A stretch of 64,000 bases of DNA from Desulfosediminicola flagellatus (GCF_005116655.2 NZ_CP050698.1:2572501-2636500), one strand, 5' to 3'; positions 1-9,388 are shown, numbered from the stretch's first letter. Program-made: numbers and translations. Notes: generated by a model from the sequence alone, not told the origin.

Positions 1-126
1 CGGTCGAATCTCACCTTTCTCGATATAGGAAATAAGATTTGAAAAATTCCGCCAACACTTACATCGCTCCAGTCACAGTTAACGACATACCTGCAATGAC
101 GTAACCTGTCACCCTTCACGAAATGC
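1..126 (-). pseudogene. Decayed fragment of MDR alcohol dehydrogenase
   Basis: Bases 1-41 are identical to bases 4847-4887 inside the intact dehydrogenase gene further on. Bases from about 62 to 126 resemble 5335-5400 of the same gene with many substitutions. The roughly 450 bases that should separate the two blocks are missing, so this is an internally deleted remnant of a second copy, in the same minus orientation. It may continue beyond the left edge of the window. It has no coding capacity here. Confidence 0.7.
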
Positions 127-170
127 CTGAGTAGTATAATACGTGCAACAGATTAAAGTTACGAAAAAAA

Positions 171-833
171 TTATTGATATCTCCGATCTAGCATCTTCAT
201 CGTGTGGGCAATGTGATCTTCCATTGCTGCTTTGGCACTTTCAGCGTCTTTATTTCTGACGCACTGTAAGATCGCTTCATGCTGATCAGGCGTTTGAATT
301 TTGCTCTCATGCGGAGAAGTATAAAAGCTATCAAAGAAAAAAATGTATATTGACGACTGGTGAAACAGTTGTTTGCTGATTCGTGCCAAAAATTTATTCT
401 TGGTAGATTCAGCTAAAAGAAAGTGAAAATCTCGATTGGCCATATAATAAATCGCATCATTCTTTTCATCGAGAGCCTGCTGATCTTTTTTATTTATCTG
501 ATTCAATTCCTCCAAAATTTCGTCTGTACAGGATTTGGCTGCCTCCCAGGCCACTTGCCCTTCTATCATTATTCGAAGAGAAAACAATTTCCGACCCTCT
601 TCGAAGGTTACCACAGGTATAAAACACCCCTTTTTCTTTTTCCTCTCAAGAATACCCTCGATATTCATTCTGGATAGAGCCCGATTGATAGGAGTCCTGC
701 TCATTCCCAAAGCCTGAGAAAGCTGTTCTTCCTGAAGGAAATCTCCAGGAGTAAACTTACGTTCATAAATGAGCTTCAGGATTTCACCGTAAGCAAGCTC
801 CTCGCTACTTTCTTTTTGTTTCTTGTTTATCAT
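171..833 (-). CDS. GntR family transcriptional regulator, FCD domain
   Basis: A 220-residue regulator of the FadR/FCD branch of GntR proteins. The N-terminal winged helix (about residues 10-75) has the usual YGEIL...PGDFLQEEQLSQALGMSRTPI run. The rest is the all-helical FCD ligand domain, with candidate metal/ligand residues in NRDFHFLLAES and DQHEAIL. It is transcribed away from the saccharopine-dehydrogenase/racemase/NhaC operon across a 295-bp gap, the arrangement expected of a local repressor responding to the operon's substrate. The ATG at 831-833 has no strong ribosome binding site. The effector is unknown; FCD regulators usually bind small organic or amino acids. Confidence 0.9.
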   Translation of the reverse strand: MINKKQKESSEELAYGEILKLIYERKFTPGDFLQEEQLSQALGMSRTPINRALSRMNIEGILERKKKKGCFIPVVTFEEGRKLFSLRIMIEGQVAWEAAKSCTDEILEELNQINKKDQQALDEKNDAIYYMANRDFHFLLAESTKNKFLARISKQLFHQSSIYIFFFDSFYTSPHESKIQTPDQHEAILQCVRNKDAESAKAAMEDHIAHTMKMLDRRYQ

Positions 834-1067
834 ATAAAAGTAATTGTAATTGGTTTGAGACGAGCAACAAAAGTTTTTAATACAAAGCCTTTACAGTTTA
901 AATACTATACTCGCCATCCCTGAAAAATAACACTCCTTACATAGATCACCCATCAGAGAGCTGTAACGTATACACTCTTTAATGCCAACTTTAAGAACGA
1001 TCTTCTCTTTGTAAAATTTTTCCTTGCATGTTTCAATGTATTCATTTATGTATGGATAACTGCTTAG

Positions 1068-1085
1068 TGCACGTTGCTACGTGCA
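1068..1085. promoter_or_regulatory. Inverted repeat, candidate operator
   Basis: TGCACGT at 1068-1074 and ACGTGCA at 1079-1085 form a perfect 7-bp inverted repeat around a 4-bp spacer. It lies 43 bp before the ATG of the first gene of the operon and within the divergent intergenic region shared with the GntR gene. Size and symmetry fit a dimeric winged-helix repressor site. Assignment to the neighbouring GntR protein is inference. Confidence 0.4.
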
Positions 1086-1128
1086 TATTTGTCTTTCATT
1101 AAAAGATTTAAATTTGAAGGAGTCGTAA

Positions 1129-2361
1129 ATGATGGATCGAAACATCGTTCTGCTGGGTTATGGAATGCAAGGAAAAGCCTGTGTATATGATCTCATCAAG
1201 TATGGAGAATTTGACGAGTTGAGTGTAGTAGATTGCTACGACGGCTTTATTGATGACATTAACTTAATAAAAGATCCGAGAGTTCATGGATACCATGTTG
1301 ACGGTACTGACCGTGTTAAACTACGCGAGCATCTCCACCCGGCCTCACTTGTTATAGAATTTTTCCCGCCCCACTTAACCCTCCAGATGGTTGAGCTGGC
1401 TATTGATTGCAACTGTCATGCTATCACCTCCAGTTATATCAATAATCCAGCCTATACCAATCAGCCTGGTTTTGCTGAACGGCTTGAGATACTTCATGAA
1501 AAAGCCCAGCAAAAAAACCTCGTGATTTTAGAAGAATTCGGCATGGACCCTGGTATCGACTTAGCCATGGGCCAAAAAATAGTAGATACTTTCGACGAGG
1601 TTCATGCACTTCATTCCTATGGTGCGGGGTTCCCCGAGTTGCAATCTGCAAACAATCCTTTGAAGTATAAATTTACCTGGTCGGTTATAGGGGTCATCCG
1701 CTCGCATCTACGCCCGGCTACGTACCTTAAAAACTGTGAGGTTGTTGAAATTCCAGCAGACTCAATGTTTGCATCTGATAATACGCATCGACTGGAAATC
1801 CCAGGATTAGGAGATACACTTGAGTGCTTTTATAACGGAAACTCAACGCAATATGTCGATCATTTCGGGATAGAAGAGACAGTTAAAAGTATGGGGCGCT
1901 ACATCTGTCGCTGGCCTGGACACGGTGCATTTTGGGAAAGAATGGCTAAATGTGGCTTTTTAAGTGACCAACCTATTCAGGTAGGTGAGCAACAGGTGAA
2001 GCCAGATGAATTTTGTGCCTCGCTTTTAGGAAATCAAGAGCAGTTTCATTACCAAAATGATGAAAGCGATATCGCTCTTCTCCGTGTCGATGGTAGAGGG
2101 ATCATTGATGGACAGCCCAAGCAGGTGCTGATGCAAGCCATCATTTACCATGATAAATCTTCAGGTTTCTCTGCTATGCAGCAGACGGTTGGATTTCCCA
2201 TGGCCATCGGCAGCATGATGATTCTTAACGGAAAAATCACAAATCCTGGAAGAACAATGCCCATGGAAGTCCCCCTTGACTTGTACTTCAATGAACTAGA
2301 ACGACGCGGCATTCATTTTGAAGAAATTATAAATGATTGGGATGGTCAACTTAATCCATAG
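1129..2361 (+). CDS. Saccharopine dehydrogenase-like NAD(P) oxidoreductase
   Basis: A 410-residue member of the saccharopine dehydrogenase / lysine dehydrogenase superfamily. The N-terminus has a Rossmann dinucleotide motif (LLGYGMQGKACVYDL, residues 8-22) followed by the acidic end of beta-2 (VVDCYD). The central part has EEFGMDPGIDLAMG, typical of the family's active-site cleft, and the C-terminal half matches the saccharopine dehydrogenase C-terminal domain. GAAGGAG at 1116-1122 is placed 6 nt before the ATG. It starts an operon with a racemase-like enzyme and an NhaC antiporter, so it probably oxidises or forms an amino-acid-derived secondary amine or amino acid. The exact substrate (saccharopine, lysine, carboxy-polyamine, opine-like) cannot be read from sequence. 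Confidence 0.8.
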   Translation: MMDRNIVLLGYGMQGKACVYDLIKYGEFDELSVVDCYDGFIDDINLIKDPRVHGYHVDGTDRVKLREHLHPASLVIEFFPPHLTLQMVELAIDCNCHAITSSYINNPAYTNQPGFAERLEILHEKAQQKNLVILEEFGMDPGIDLAMGQKIVDTFDEVHALHSYGAGFPELQSANNPLKYKFTWSVIGVIRSHLRPATYLKNCEVVEIPADSMFASDNTHRLEIPGLGDTLECFYNGNSTQYVDHFGIEETVKSMGRYICRWPGHGAFWERMAKCGFLSDQPIQVGEQQVKPDEFCASLLGNQEQFHYQNDESDIALLRVDGRGIIDGQPKQVLMQAIIYHDKSSGFSAMQQTVGFPMAIGSMMILNGKITNPGRTMPMEVPLDLYFNELERRGIHFEEIINDWDGQLNP

Positions 2362-2452
2362 CCTTCAATATGTATTGATTGAATCATGAGAACCAACAGT
2401 TGCAACCGTAAAGCCCAATCAGAGCATGAAAAAAATTATAGGAGACAAATAC

Positions 2453-3163
2453 ATGCAGCCCTTAACGCCGTTTCTAGGGGTTTTATGCTGGGAGGAAGGA
2501 AGTAATCCCAAAGGACTTGAACAATTAGAAACTCTTCCCGGCAACAGTACAAACCCACTCACATATCCCTTTCCCGTTCTTTTTGAAAGAGTTGTAGGGG
2601 CTAACTACCAAACTGTCCTGGTTGCCCCTGATGTCAAACTTGTTGGTGCCATGGTCGAAGCGGCAGAATCTATGATAGCTCAGGGCGTCAAAGCAATCAT
2701 CACAAGTTGCGGCTTTAATGCGATTTTTCAAAAGGAGCTGGCGGATGCTCTCAAGGTCCCTGTTTTTACGTCAGCTTTAATGCAGATACCATTTATTCAC
2801 GCCTCACTAGGCGGTCAAAAGCTACTGGTTATTACTGCTTCCAAACACGACTTGAAGCCTGAACACTTCCATGCAGTTGGTGTAACGGATATGCATGGAA
2901 TCGAAATATATGGTATGGACGAGATGCCGGAATGGAGCAAAATCAGTCGTTCTCCAGACCAGCCTCTTTCAATAGAAAAAGTGGAAAATGAAATAGTTAC
3001 ATTGGCTGTAACTGCAAAAGAAAAGCACCCGAATTTAGGAGCAGTCTTGCTCGAATGTACCGACCTGCCTCCTTTTGCAGATGCTGTCAGGAAAGCTGTA
3101 AATCTCCAGGTTTATGACTTGTCAACGATGGTTGCATTAGTTCACAAATCATTTTCCACTTAA
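2453..3163 (+). CDS. Aspartate/glutamate racemase family protein
   Basis: A cytosolic 236-residue protein of the Asp/Glu/hydantoin racemase superfamily. The two catalytic cysteines are in context: ITSCGFNAIF in the first half and LLECTDLPPF in the second, as in two-base PLP-independent racemases. The start at 2453 is chosen over the in-frame ATG at 2426 because AGGAG at 2440-2444 lies 8 nt upstream, and the resulting N-terminus (MQPLTPFLGVLCWEEGSNP) begins at the first beta strand. It lies between the saccharopine-dehydrogenase-like gene and the NhaC antiporter, suggesting the pathway handles a D/L-amino acid or related lactam/hydantoin. Racemase versus a related maleate-isomerase-like or lyase activity is undecided. 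Confidence 0.8.
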   Translation: MQPLTPFLGVLCWEEGSNPKGLEQLETLPGNSTNPLTYPFPVLFERVVGANYQTVLVAPDVKLVGAMVEAAESMIAQGVKAIITSCGFNAIFQKELADALKVPVFTSALMQIPFIHASLGGQKLLVITASKHDLKPEHFHAVGVTDMHGIEIYGMDEMPEWSKISRSPDQPLSIEKVENEIVTLAVTAKEKHPNLGAVLLECTDLPPFADAVRKAVNLQVYDLSTMVALVHKSFST

Positions 3164-3188
3164 TCTTCAAAGCGACAGGAGAAGAATT

Positions 3189-4640
3189 ATGTCACCAGAT
3201 GAAAAAGCGGTAAAACCTATCTCGGCGTTTCTCGCAATGATAGGGCTAGTTATCATCCTTGCTGTCTGCCTTCAAGTTCTCAAGTTGCCGACGCGGGGAA
3301 CGCTGGTATTGTGTATTGTCTACCTTGCATCTGTAACGTATTACCTCGGTAACAGCCTGAGTGAAATTGAGGGTTATCTCCTTGATGGCTTTAAAAAAGC
3401 TTCATTCACTGTTGGAGTCCTGATGGCTGTAGGCTGTGTAATTGGTGGCTGGATAATTGGTGGTGTAATACCATCTATTATATATTACGGACTAGAACTT
3501 CTTACACCATCGCTTTACCTCACCACCGGCCTTATCCTCTGCTGCCTCACCTCGTATTTCACTGGAACATCATATGGCTGTATTGCAACAATGGGCGTAG
3601 CTCTTATAGGCGTCGCAGAAGGCCTTGGCGTGCCACTCCCGATTGCAGCCGGGATGGTTGTTTCCGGAGCGCTTTTTGGTGATAAGATGTCTCCATTTTC
3701 AGACACGACAAATCTGGCTGCTGCTACTGCAAAAACCCCTCTTTTCAGTCACATCTACTCCATGCTATTCACTGGCGGCCCGGCTATAGTTATCTCGCTC
3801 ATCATTTTTGCCGTCATCGGAATGAATTTTGGTGACGCCCAGAATGCAAATCCGGCCAAGACTCAGGAGCTCATGAGCGCTATAGACTCCGTCTTTTTCA
3901 TAAGCCCATTTCTCCTGCTTGTTCCTGCTGTGACTATATTGATGATCATTAAAAAGGTTCCACCGATCATGAGTATTATGATTGGTTCAATTCTTGGTGT
4001 ATTAGCTGGAATGATCTTTCAAGATGCATTTACAAGCAAAGAGGCCATCCTGGCTCTTTTTAAAGGTGTAAGTTACGACTATGGTAATGCTGATGCGGCT
4101 AAATTGCTCAACAGAGGCGGTCTTGGCAGCATGGCATGGATTGTTACCGTAGCTCTTATTGTCCTTGCATTTGGAGAACTAATTCAGCGTTCAGGCATAC
4201 TCAAAGCTCTGCTAACGGCTATAAGCAACTCAATTAGCAGCAGTTTTAGATTAATCTTAGCGACTATCGGTGCCTGTCTCGCCACCAATCTTTTTAGCGC
4301 TAGCCAATATGTTTCCATTGTACTGCCTGGCGAAACATTCGAACCTGCTTATAGGCGGATGAATATCAAAGGGAATGTCCTCTCCCGTACACTTGAGGAC
4401 AGCGGTACGCTCTTTGCTTTTCTTGTGCCTTGGGGCAACGATGCTATTTTTACTGCGGCAACCCTGGGTGTAGCTACCCTGGATTATGCTCCCTACACGT
4501 TTTTCTCACTTCTTTGCCCACTTCTGGCTATTTTCTATGCGGCTACAGGGAAATTTATCTGGAAGAGGGATGAAGAGGAAATTACTGAATTTTCACTAGA
4601 TACGACGAGCCAGGAATTGGCTCCGGCCATTCAGAAGTGA
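3189..4640 (+). CDS. nhaC: Na+/H+ antiporter NhaC family transporter
   Basis: A 483-residue inner-membrane protein with about 11-12 hydrophobic segments. The NhaC signature is clear: TSYGCIATMGVALIGVAEG followed by GALFGDKMSPFSDTTNLAAA, with the conserved Asp residues of the ion path. Members exchange Na+ for H+, but paralogues exchange malate/lactate or amine/amino-acid pairs (MleN, TetB-like, BCCT-unrelated). Third gene of the operon, 25 nt after the racemase-like gene, with AGGAGA at 3177-3182 upstream of the ATG. Because it travels with two amino-acid enzymes and a GntR regulator, solute uptake or solute/ion exchange for the pathway is as likely as pH homeostasis. Confidence 0.85.
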   Translation: MSPDEKAVKPISAFLAMIGLVIILAVCLQVLKLPTRGTLVLCIVYLASVTYYLGNSLSEIEGYLLDGFKKASFTVGVLMAVGCVIGGWIIGGVIPSIIYYGLELLTPSLYLTTGLILCCLTSYFTGTSYGCIATMGVALIGVAEGLGVPLPIAAGMVVSGALFGDKMSPFSDTTNLAAATAKTPLFSHIYSMLFTGGPAIVISLIIFAVIGMNFGDAQNANPAKTQELMSAIDSVFFISPFLLLVPAVTILMIIKKVPPIMSIMIGSILGVLAGMIFQDAFTSKEAILALFKGVSYDYGNADAAKLLNRGGLGSMAWIVTVALIVLAFGELIQRSGILKALLTAISNSISSSFRLILATIGACLATNLFSASQYVSIVLPGETFEPAYRRMNIKGNVLSRTLEDSGTLFAFLVPWGNDAIFTAATLGVATLDYAPYTFFSLLCPLLAIFYAATGKFIWKRDEEEITEFSLDTTSQELAPAIQK

Positions 4641-4662
4641 CAATTAATCTATAGTTTCAATC

Positions 4663-4697
4663 AAAAAAAACGGCACAACCAATCTGGTTGTGCCGTT
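4663..4697 (-). terminator. Rho-independent terminator of the ABC/dehydrogenase operon
   Basis: A perfect 10-bp stem (CGGCACAACC 4671-4680 with GGTTGTGCCG 4686-4695) with a 5-nt loop. On the minus strand it is followed by eight T (A run at 4663-4670). It lies 36 bp past the stop of the minus-strand dehydrogenase gene and also between two convergent operons, so it may act on both. Confidence 0.85.
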
Positions 4698-4732
4698 AAG
4701 CATTACTATCAGCACCCAAAAAAAACTGTCTT

Positions 4733-5812
4733 TTATAGCTTATCCGGCTGAGGCGGAATCAAAACGAATTTACCCACATGTTTTTTCTCAGTGAACTCTT
4801 TTTGTGCGTCAACAATTCGTTCGAGTGGATATGTTTTCGCAAGGAGCGGTCGAATCTCACCTTTCTCGATATAGGAAATAAGATTTGGAAAAACCGGTTC
4901 ATCCCAAGCGGTACACCCTATCAGGGTCAGATCTTTCAGGTAAAAAGTACGCATATCAAGTGTTACCAGGGGCCCGCCAATAGCACCCGAAGAGACATAG
5001 ATACCACCCCTTCTTAACACCTCAAGCATTTCGCCAAAGGAAGGTCCGCCAACGTTGTCGACAACAACATCTACAGATTTTTCGCCAAGACTTGCAACGA
5101 TATCGTCGCCCCGGGCAATAACTTTATCTGCACCTATTGATTTTACCTGTGCAAGTTTCTCCTTACCGGCAATAGCCGTTACCGTCGCTCCACGACGCTT
5201 CGCTAATTGCACTACTGCAGACCCGACACCACCGGATGCTCCGGCAACCAATACATGATCCCCTTCAGAGACTTTCGCTCTGTGAACCATATTCTCGGCG
5301 GTACCATAAGCACAGGGGATTGTGCCGAGTTCAGCATCACTCCAGTCACAATTAACGGCAAATATTTCGCTGGCTCTCACTTTAACAAATTGCGCGAAGG
5401 CACCATCAAAATCTGAGGCCATCCAGATATTTTCCAGACTATCCCAGCCAGCACTGCGCATGCAGGCACGCACCAATACACGCTGGCCGATAATGCTTTC
5501 ATCTCCGCCAGGAGCAACTTCAACAACACGTCCACAACAATCTGTGCCTTGAATAAATGGAAACGGTGTAGCTTCGTTCCAACCACCATCCGCAGTATCT
5601 TTTGCTTTTCCTTTTTCTTCGGATGACAAATCTTCGGTGCCGGTAGTGACCTTGCTCGAGTACCAGCCAAGACGGGTATTGATTTCAGTGTTATTTACTC
5701 CGGCAGCAAGCACCTGTAGAAGGACCTCGCCTTGGGCAAGTGTCGGTAGCGGAACATCCCGATACTCAAGTTCTTCGTAGCCACCATTACCATTGGTAAC
5801 AATAGCTTTCAT
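4733..5812 (-). CDS. MDR-family alcohol dehydrogenase / quinone oxidoreductase
   Basis: A medium-chain dehydrogenase/reductase of about 359 residues. It has the GroES-like N-terminal half (VLAAGVNNTEINTR, FIQGTDCCGRVVEV) and a Rossmann half with the AGASGGVGSAVVQLAK nucleotide motif. The structural-zinc cysteine cluster is absent, closer to the quinone-oxidoreductase/crotonyl-reductase branch. The start at 5812 (MKAIVTNGNGGYEELEY) is preferred over the longer ATG at 5860 because AAGG lies 5 nt upstream and the longer version only adds an unconserved 16-residue leader. It is the last gene of the ABC importer operon and presumably acts on the imported compound. A deleted relic of a paralogue lies at the left edge of the window. 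Confidence 0.85.
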   Translation of the reverse strand: MKAIVTNGNGGYEELEYRDVPLPTLAQGEVLLQVLAAGVNNTEINTRLGWYSSKVTTGTEDLSSEEKGKAKDTADGGWNEATPFPFIQGTDCCGRVVEVAPGGDESIIGQRVLVRACMRSAGWDSLENIWMASDFDGAFAQFVKVRASEIFAVNCDWSDAELGTIPCAYGTAENMVHRAKVSEGDHVLVAGASGGVGSAVVQLAKRRGATVTAIAGKEKLAQVKSIGADKVIARGDDIVASLGEKSVDVVVDNVGGPSFGEMLEVLRRGGIYVSSGAIGGPLVTLDMRTFYLKDLTLIGCTAWDEPVFPNLISYIEKGEIRPLLAKTYPLERIVDAQKEFTEKKHVGKFVLIPPQPDKL

Positions 5813-5919
5813 AGTGGCCTTACAACCGTTAAGATCAAAGCGGTTTTTTTGTGGATTCATTTCTCGTGTATTGCCCTTTTTTTCTGTTTTATTCTATAAT
5901 TACACAACACACCAATACA

Positions 5920-7557
5920 TTATGCAGCTGCTCTTTCAACCAGGAGATTATCCAGCCAGTCTGGATCCATCTCAGGAACAGAGGAAAGAAGGAGCTGGGT
6001 ATAATCGTGGTGAGGAGGTTTTAGAATATCACTTTTAATTCCCTGCTCAACAATACGCCCTTTATACATCACTACAATTTCATCAGCGATTGCCTTAACA
6101 GTAGCCAAATCGTGAGTGATAAAAAGATAGGATATCCCAAGTTCGTTCTGTAAACGTTGCAGCAGGTTTAAAATCCCTTCAGCCACGAGCTGATCAAGTG
6201 CAGAAGTGACTTCATCACAAATAATTAGATCGGGGTTGGCGGCAAGAGCCCGAGCGATACATATTCGCTGTTTTTCACCACCCGAAAGTTCAGCGGGGAA
6301 CCTACTCATATAGCTTGTTGGCAACTCAACCATGCTGAGAAGTTCTTCGACCCTGGCTGTTACTTCTTTACCTTTCATTCCAAAATAAAAGGAGAGCGGA
6401 CGACCAATGATCGTCTTTATCTTCTGGCGAGGATTCAAAGCCACATCCGGCATCTGATAAATCATCTGCATACGTCGCAAACATTCACGATCTCTTGAAG
6501 GCAGATCTGGCGAAAGCGTCTCTCCGCTAAAGCTGATATTTCCGCTGTTTGATGGAAGTAAGCCTGTAACGATTCTGGCAACGGTAGTCTTGCCGCTACC
6601 GGATTCTCCGACAACCGCTACGGTTTTACGCCGCCTGACCTTAAGGTTGATATCCTGTACGATATTTATCCCTTTCTTGTATCCTGCTGAAACACCGCTA
6701 ATATCAAGGATCACGTTCGGGTCCTTTTCGTTACGGATCTTTTCTTCCCCTAAAGACCTGACAGCCAGTAGTCGACGTGTGTAATCTTTTTGGGGGTTAT
6801 CCAGCATCTGGCGAGCACATCCACCTTCTACAAGCTTTCCGTGTCGCAGCACCATAATGCGATCAGCAAGCTGGGCAACCACAGCAAGGTCATGGGTGAT
6901 ATAAATAGCACCTGTATTCAGCTCTTTGATAACATCTTTGATAGCTACAAGCACCTCAATTTGAGTAGTAACATCCAGAGCTGTGGTAGGCTCATCAAAA
7001 ATGATAATATCCGGATCAGTTGCCATGGCCATTGCTACCATGGCTCTCTGTAACTGCCCCCCTGACACTTGATGGGGATAACGGAAACCAATCTCCTCAG
7101 GATTCGGCAGATCTAATCGTCGGTACAGATCGATAGCCTTTGCAACCGCTTCATTATAGGACATAAGTCCGTGCTGAACAGGACCTTCTGCAAACTGGTC
7201 AATAAGTTTGTGGGCCGGATTAAATGAGGCCGCTGCACTCTGAGCTACATAAGCGATACGGGAACCACGCAGTTCGATTACTGATTGTTCAGACGCGTCG
7301 GTAAGGCTTAATCCGTCAAAATGTATAGTACCCGATGCAATCCGACACCCTGTCTGTGTATAGCCCATTGCTGCAAGACCAAGTGTGGACTTTCCAGCTC
7401 CTGATTCACCAATAAGACCAAGAACCTCACCCCGCATCAACTTCATATCCATATTTTTGACTATGGGGCTCCACTGTTCTCCGTCAAAGCCTTCAATGTT
7501 AAGTTGTTTAATATCAAGCAGAGGTTTCGGTTGTTTAATGTCATGCAGTGCTACCAT
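5920..7557 (-). CDS. Fused dual ATPase of peptide/opine-type ABC importer
   Basis: 545 residues holding both nucleotide-binding domains of a Dpp/Opp-type importer in one chain. Domain 1 has Walker A GESGAGKST (about residues 50-58), signature VSGGQLQR and Walker B IIIFDEP. Domain 2 has Walker A GESGSGKTT (about residue 320), signature LSGGEKQR and Walker B LIICDEV. Fused DppD-DppF proteins are common in GsiA-type glutathione/opine/nickel systems. Both catalytic sites look intact, although the second Walker B ends DEV rather than DEP. It follows the two permease genes in the operon and energises transport on the cytoplasmic face. Confidence 0.93.
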   Translation of the reverse strand: MVALHDIKQPKPLLDIKQLNIEGFDGEQWSPIVKNMDMKLMRGEVLGLIGESGAGKSTLGLAAMGYTQTGCRIASGTIHFDGLSLTDASEQSVIELRGSRIAYVAQSAAASFNPAHKLIDQFAEGPVQHGLMSYNEAVAKAIDLYRRLDLPNPEEIGFRYPHQVSGGQLQRAMVAMAMATDPDIIIFDEPTTALDVTTQIEVLVAIKDVIKELNTGAIYITHDLAVVAQLADRIMVLRHGKLVEGGCARQMLDNPQKDYTRRLLAVRSLGEEKIRNEKDPNVILDISGVSAGYKKGINIVQDINLKVRRRKTVAVVGESGSGKTTVARIVTGLLPSNSGNISFSGETLSPDLPSRDRECLRRMQMIYQMPDVALNPRQKIKTIIGRPLSFYFGMKGKEVTARVEELLSMVELPTSYMSRFPAELSGGEKQRICIARALAANPDLIICDEVTSALDQLVAEGILNLLQRLQNELGISYLFITHDLATVKAIADEIVVMYKGRIVEQGIKSDILKPPHHDYTQLLLSSVPEMDPDWLDNLLVERAAA

Positions 7558-7596
7558 ATATTTACTTATCCTATATTTTCGAATTTACCGATATTG

Positions 7597-8415
7597 TTAA
7601 GCACGTAATAGACTGCTTCGGTTGAGCATCCAGTCGACTACCAGATTCACTCCGATGGTAAGGAGGGCGATGGCTGCAGCAGGATACATTGGTGAATAAA
7701 TGCCAAATGATATTGCGCCGGCATTTTCACGAACCATGGATCCCCAGTCTGCAGTAGGTGGTTGAATCCCCAGACCAAGAAAACTCAATGAGCTGATGAA
7801 CAGGAACACAAAACAGAAACGAAGGCCAAATTCCGCAATCAGGGGTGGCATTGTATTTGGTAGAATCTCATTGCGCATAACCCACCACAAGCCCTCCCCT
7901 CTCAAGCGTGCAACCTCGACAAAATCCATCACTTCAATGTCCATTGCGACAGCTCTTGAGACTCGAAAAACTCTGGTTGAATCAAGTATAGCAATAACTA
8001 CAATCAAGGTGGGGATGGACGTACCCATAACTGACAGCACCATAAGGGCAAATATGAGTGTTGGAAAAGCCATGATGATATCAACGAACCTTCCGAGTGC
8101 CTGGTCTACCCAGCCGCCAAGAGTAGCTGCTAACAGGCCGCAACTACAGCCCACAGCAAACGATAGACAAACAATAGCCAGAGCTATAGAAATGGTATTT
8201 CTGGCGCCATAAATGACGCGTGTGAACATGTCCCGCCCTAATTGATCTGTGCCCAGTATGTGCTCTGAACTCATTGGTGCCCATACGTCGCCGATAAGTT
8301 CGGTTTCTCCGTATGGGGCAATCTGAGGAGCCAGAAAAATAGTCAGCAGATTAACGAGGATAATCAACATGCCGATTCGTGCGCTTAAAGGCGCTTGTTG
8401 TATTAACGTAAACAT
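7597..8415 (-). CDS. ABC importer permease, DppC type
   Basis: A 272-residue inner-membrane permease with about six transmembrane segments, in the DppC/OppC family. It has the binding-protein-dependent transport EAA motif region (EVARLRGEGLWWVMRNEILPN) and the N-terminal GTDQLGRDMFTRVIYGARN motif characteristic of the C-type subunit. AAGGAGG lies 11 nt upstream of the ATG at 8415, just after the DppB-type gene ends. It pairs with the DppB-like protein to form the channel for the substrate delivered by the GTG-started binding protein. Confidence 0.92.
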   Translation of the reverse strand: MFTLIQQAPLSARIGMLIILVNLLTIFLAPQIAPYGETELIGDVWAPMSSEHILGTDQLGRDMFTRVIYGARNTISIALAIVCLSFAVGCSCGLLAATLGGWVDQALGRFVDIIMAFPTLIFALMVLSVMGTSIPTLIVVIAILDSTRVFRVSRAVAMDIEVMDFVEVARLRGEGLWWVMRNEILPNTMPPLIAEFGLRFCFVFLFISSLSFLGLGIQPPTADWGSMVRENAGAISFGIYSPMYPAAAIALLTIGVNLVVDWMLNRSSLLRA

Positions 8416-8431
8416 TTGGTAAAACGCCTCC

Positions 8432-9388
8432 TTATCTTGGGTTTCTCAATTTAGGGTTGCTGAGCATTGACAGAACATCCGCAGTCAGATTTAAAAACAC
8501 ATACGTGCCCGCAAATATCAATCCGCTCGCCTGAACCACTGGTAGATCCCTTTTCGAAACTGCATCCACCAGCAACTGACCAAGCCCGGGATAGACAAAC
8601 ACAACCTCAACCACGACTACTCCTACAACGAGATAAGCCAGGTTTAATACCACAACGTTGATGATTGGAGAGAGCGCGTTCGGTAAGGCATGTTTGATGA
8701 TAATTCGTCTACGGTTTATACCTTTGAGTTGCGCCATTTCAATAAAAGGACTGGAAAGAACATTGATAATGGCGGCTCTGGTCATACGCATCATGTGGCC
8801 TACTACGACAAAGGCAAGAGTTAAACACGGTAGAAATATGGCATGCATTTTTTGGAACACAGACATCTGATCATTAATATTACTGATGCTTGGAAAGAGC
8901 ATAGCCTGTACCGATAAGAGAGCTATCAGAATGTAGGCTACAAAAAATTCCGGCAGGGAAATTGCGCTTAGCGTTGTAATTGATATAAATTTGTCAAACC
9001 ATGAGTCGCGATAAATAGCCGCTAATAATCCAAGGAATATTGCAAAAGGAATGGCAAACAACGCAGTAGTTCCGGCCAGCAACAAGCTGTTGGCAAATCT
9101 CCAACCGATAACTTCAGCAATCGGGCGTCCATTTGCCAGAGAATTCCCGAGCTCACCATGGATGAAGTTATTTATCCAGGTAAAATAGCGTACATGGCCT
9201 GGTAGATCGAGATTCAGCTCCGTCCTGAAAGCCTGTATCGTCTCCGGGGTGGCGTTTTGCCCAAGTATGGCTTCTGCGAGATCGCCTGGCAAGGCTTCTA
9301 CCCCGACGAAAATCAACAGGGAAATCGCGAAAAGTGTCAACACACCGAATACGATGCGTTTTGTGATCATTGAAGCTAATTTATTCAT
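8432..9388 (-). CDS. ABC importer permease, DppB type
   Basis: A 318-residue membrane permease of the DppB/OppB family. It begins with the typical first transmembrane helix (MITKRIVFGVLTLFAISLLIF) and the conserved LPGDLAEAILGQNATPE loop. The EAA loop is IEMAQLKGINRRRIIIKHALPN, and VVVVEVVFVYPGLGQLL matches the C-terminal family signature. It lies 16 nt upstream of the DppC-type gene in the same operon. Transport specificity (peptide, opine, nickel, glutathione) is set by the binding protein and cannot be fixed here. Confidence 0.92.
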   Translation of the reverse strand: MNKLASMITKRIVFGVLTLFAISLLIFVGVEALPGDLAEAILGQNATPETIQAFRTELNLDLPGHVRYFTWINNFIHGELGNSLANGRPIAEVIGWRFANSLLLAGTTALFAIPFAIFLGLLAAIYRDSWFDKFISITTLSAISLPEFFVAYILIALLSVQAMLFPSISNINDQMSVFQKMHAIFLPCLTLAFVVVGHMMRMTRAAIINVLSSPFIEMAQLKGINRRRIIIKHALPNALSPIINVVVLNLAYLVVGVVVVEVVFVYPGLGQLLVDAVSKRDLPVVQASGLIFAGTYVFLNLTADVLSMLSNPKLRNPR

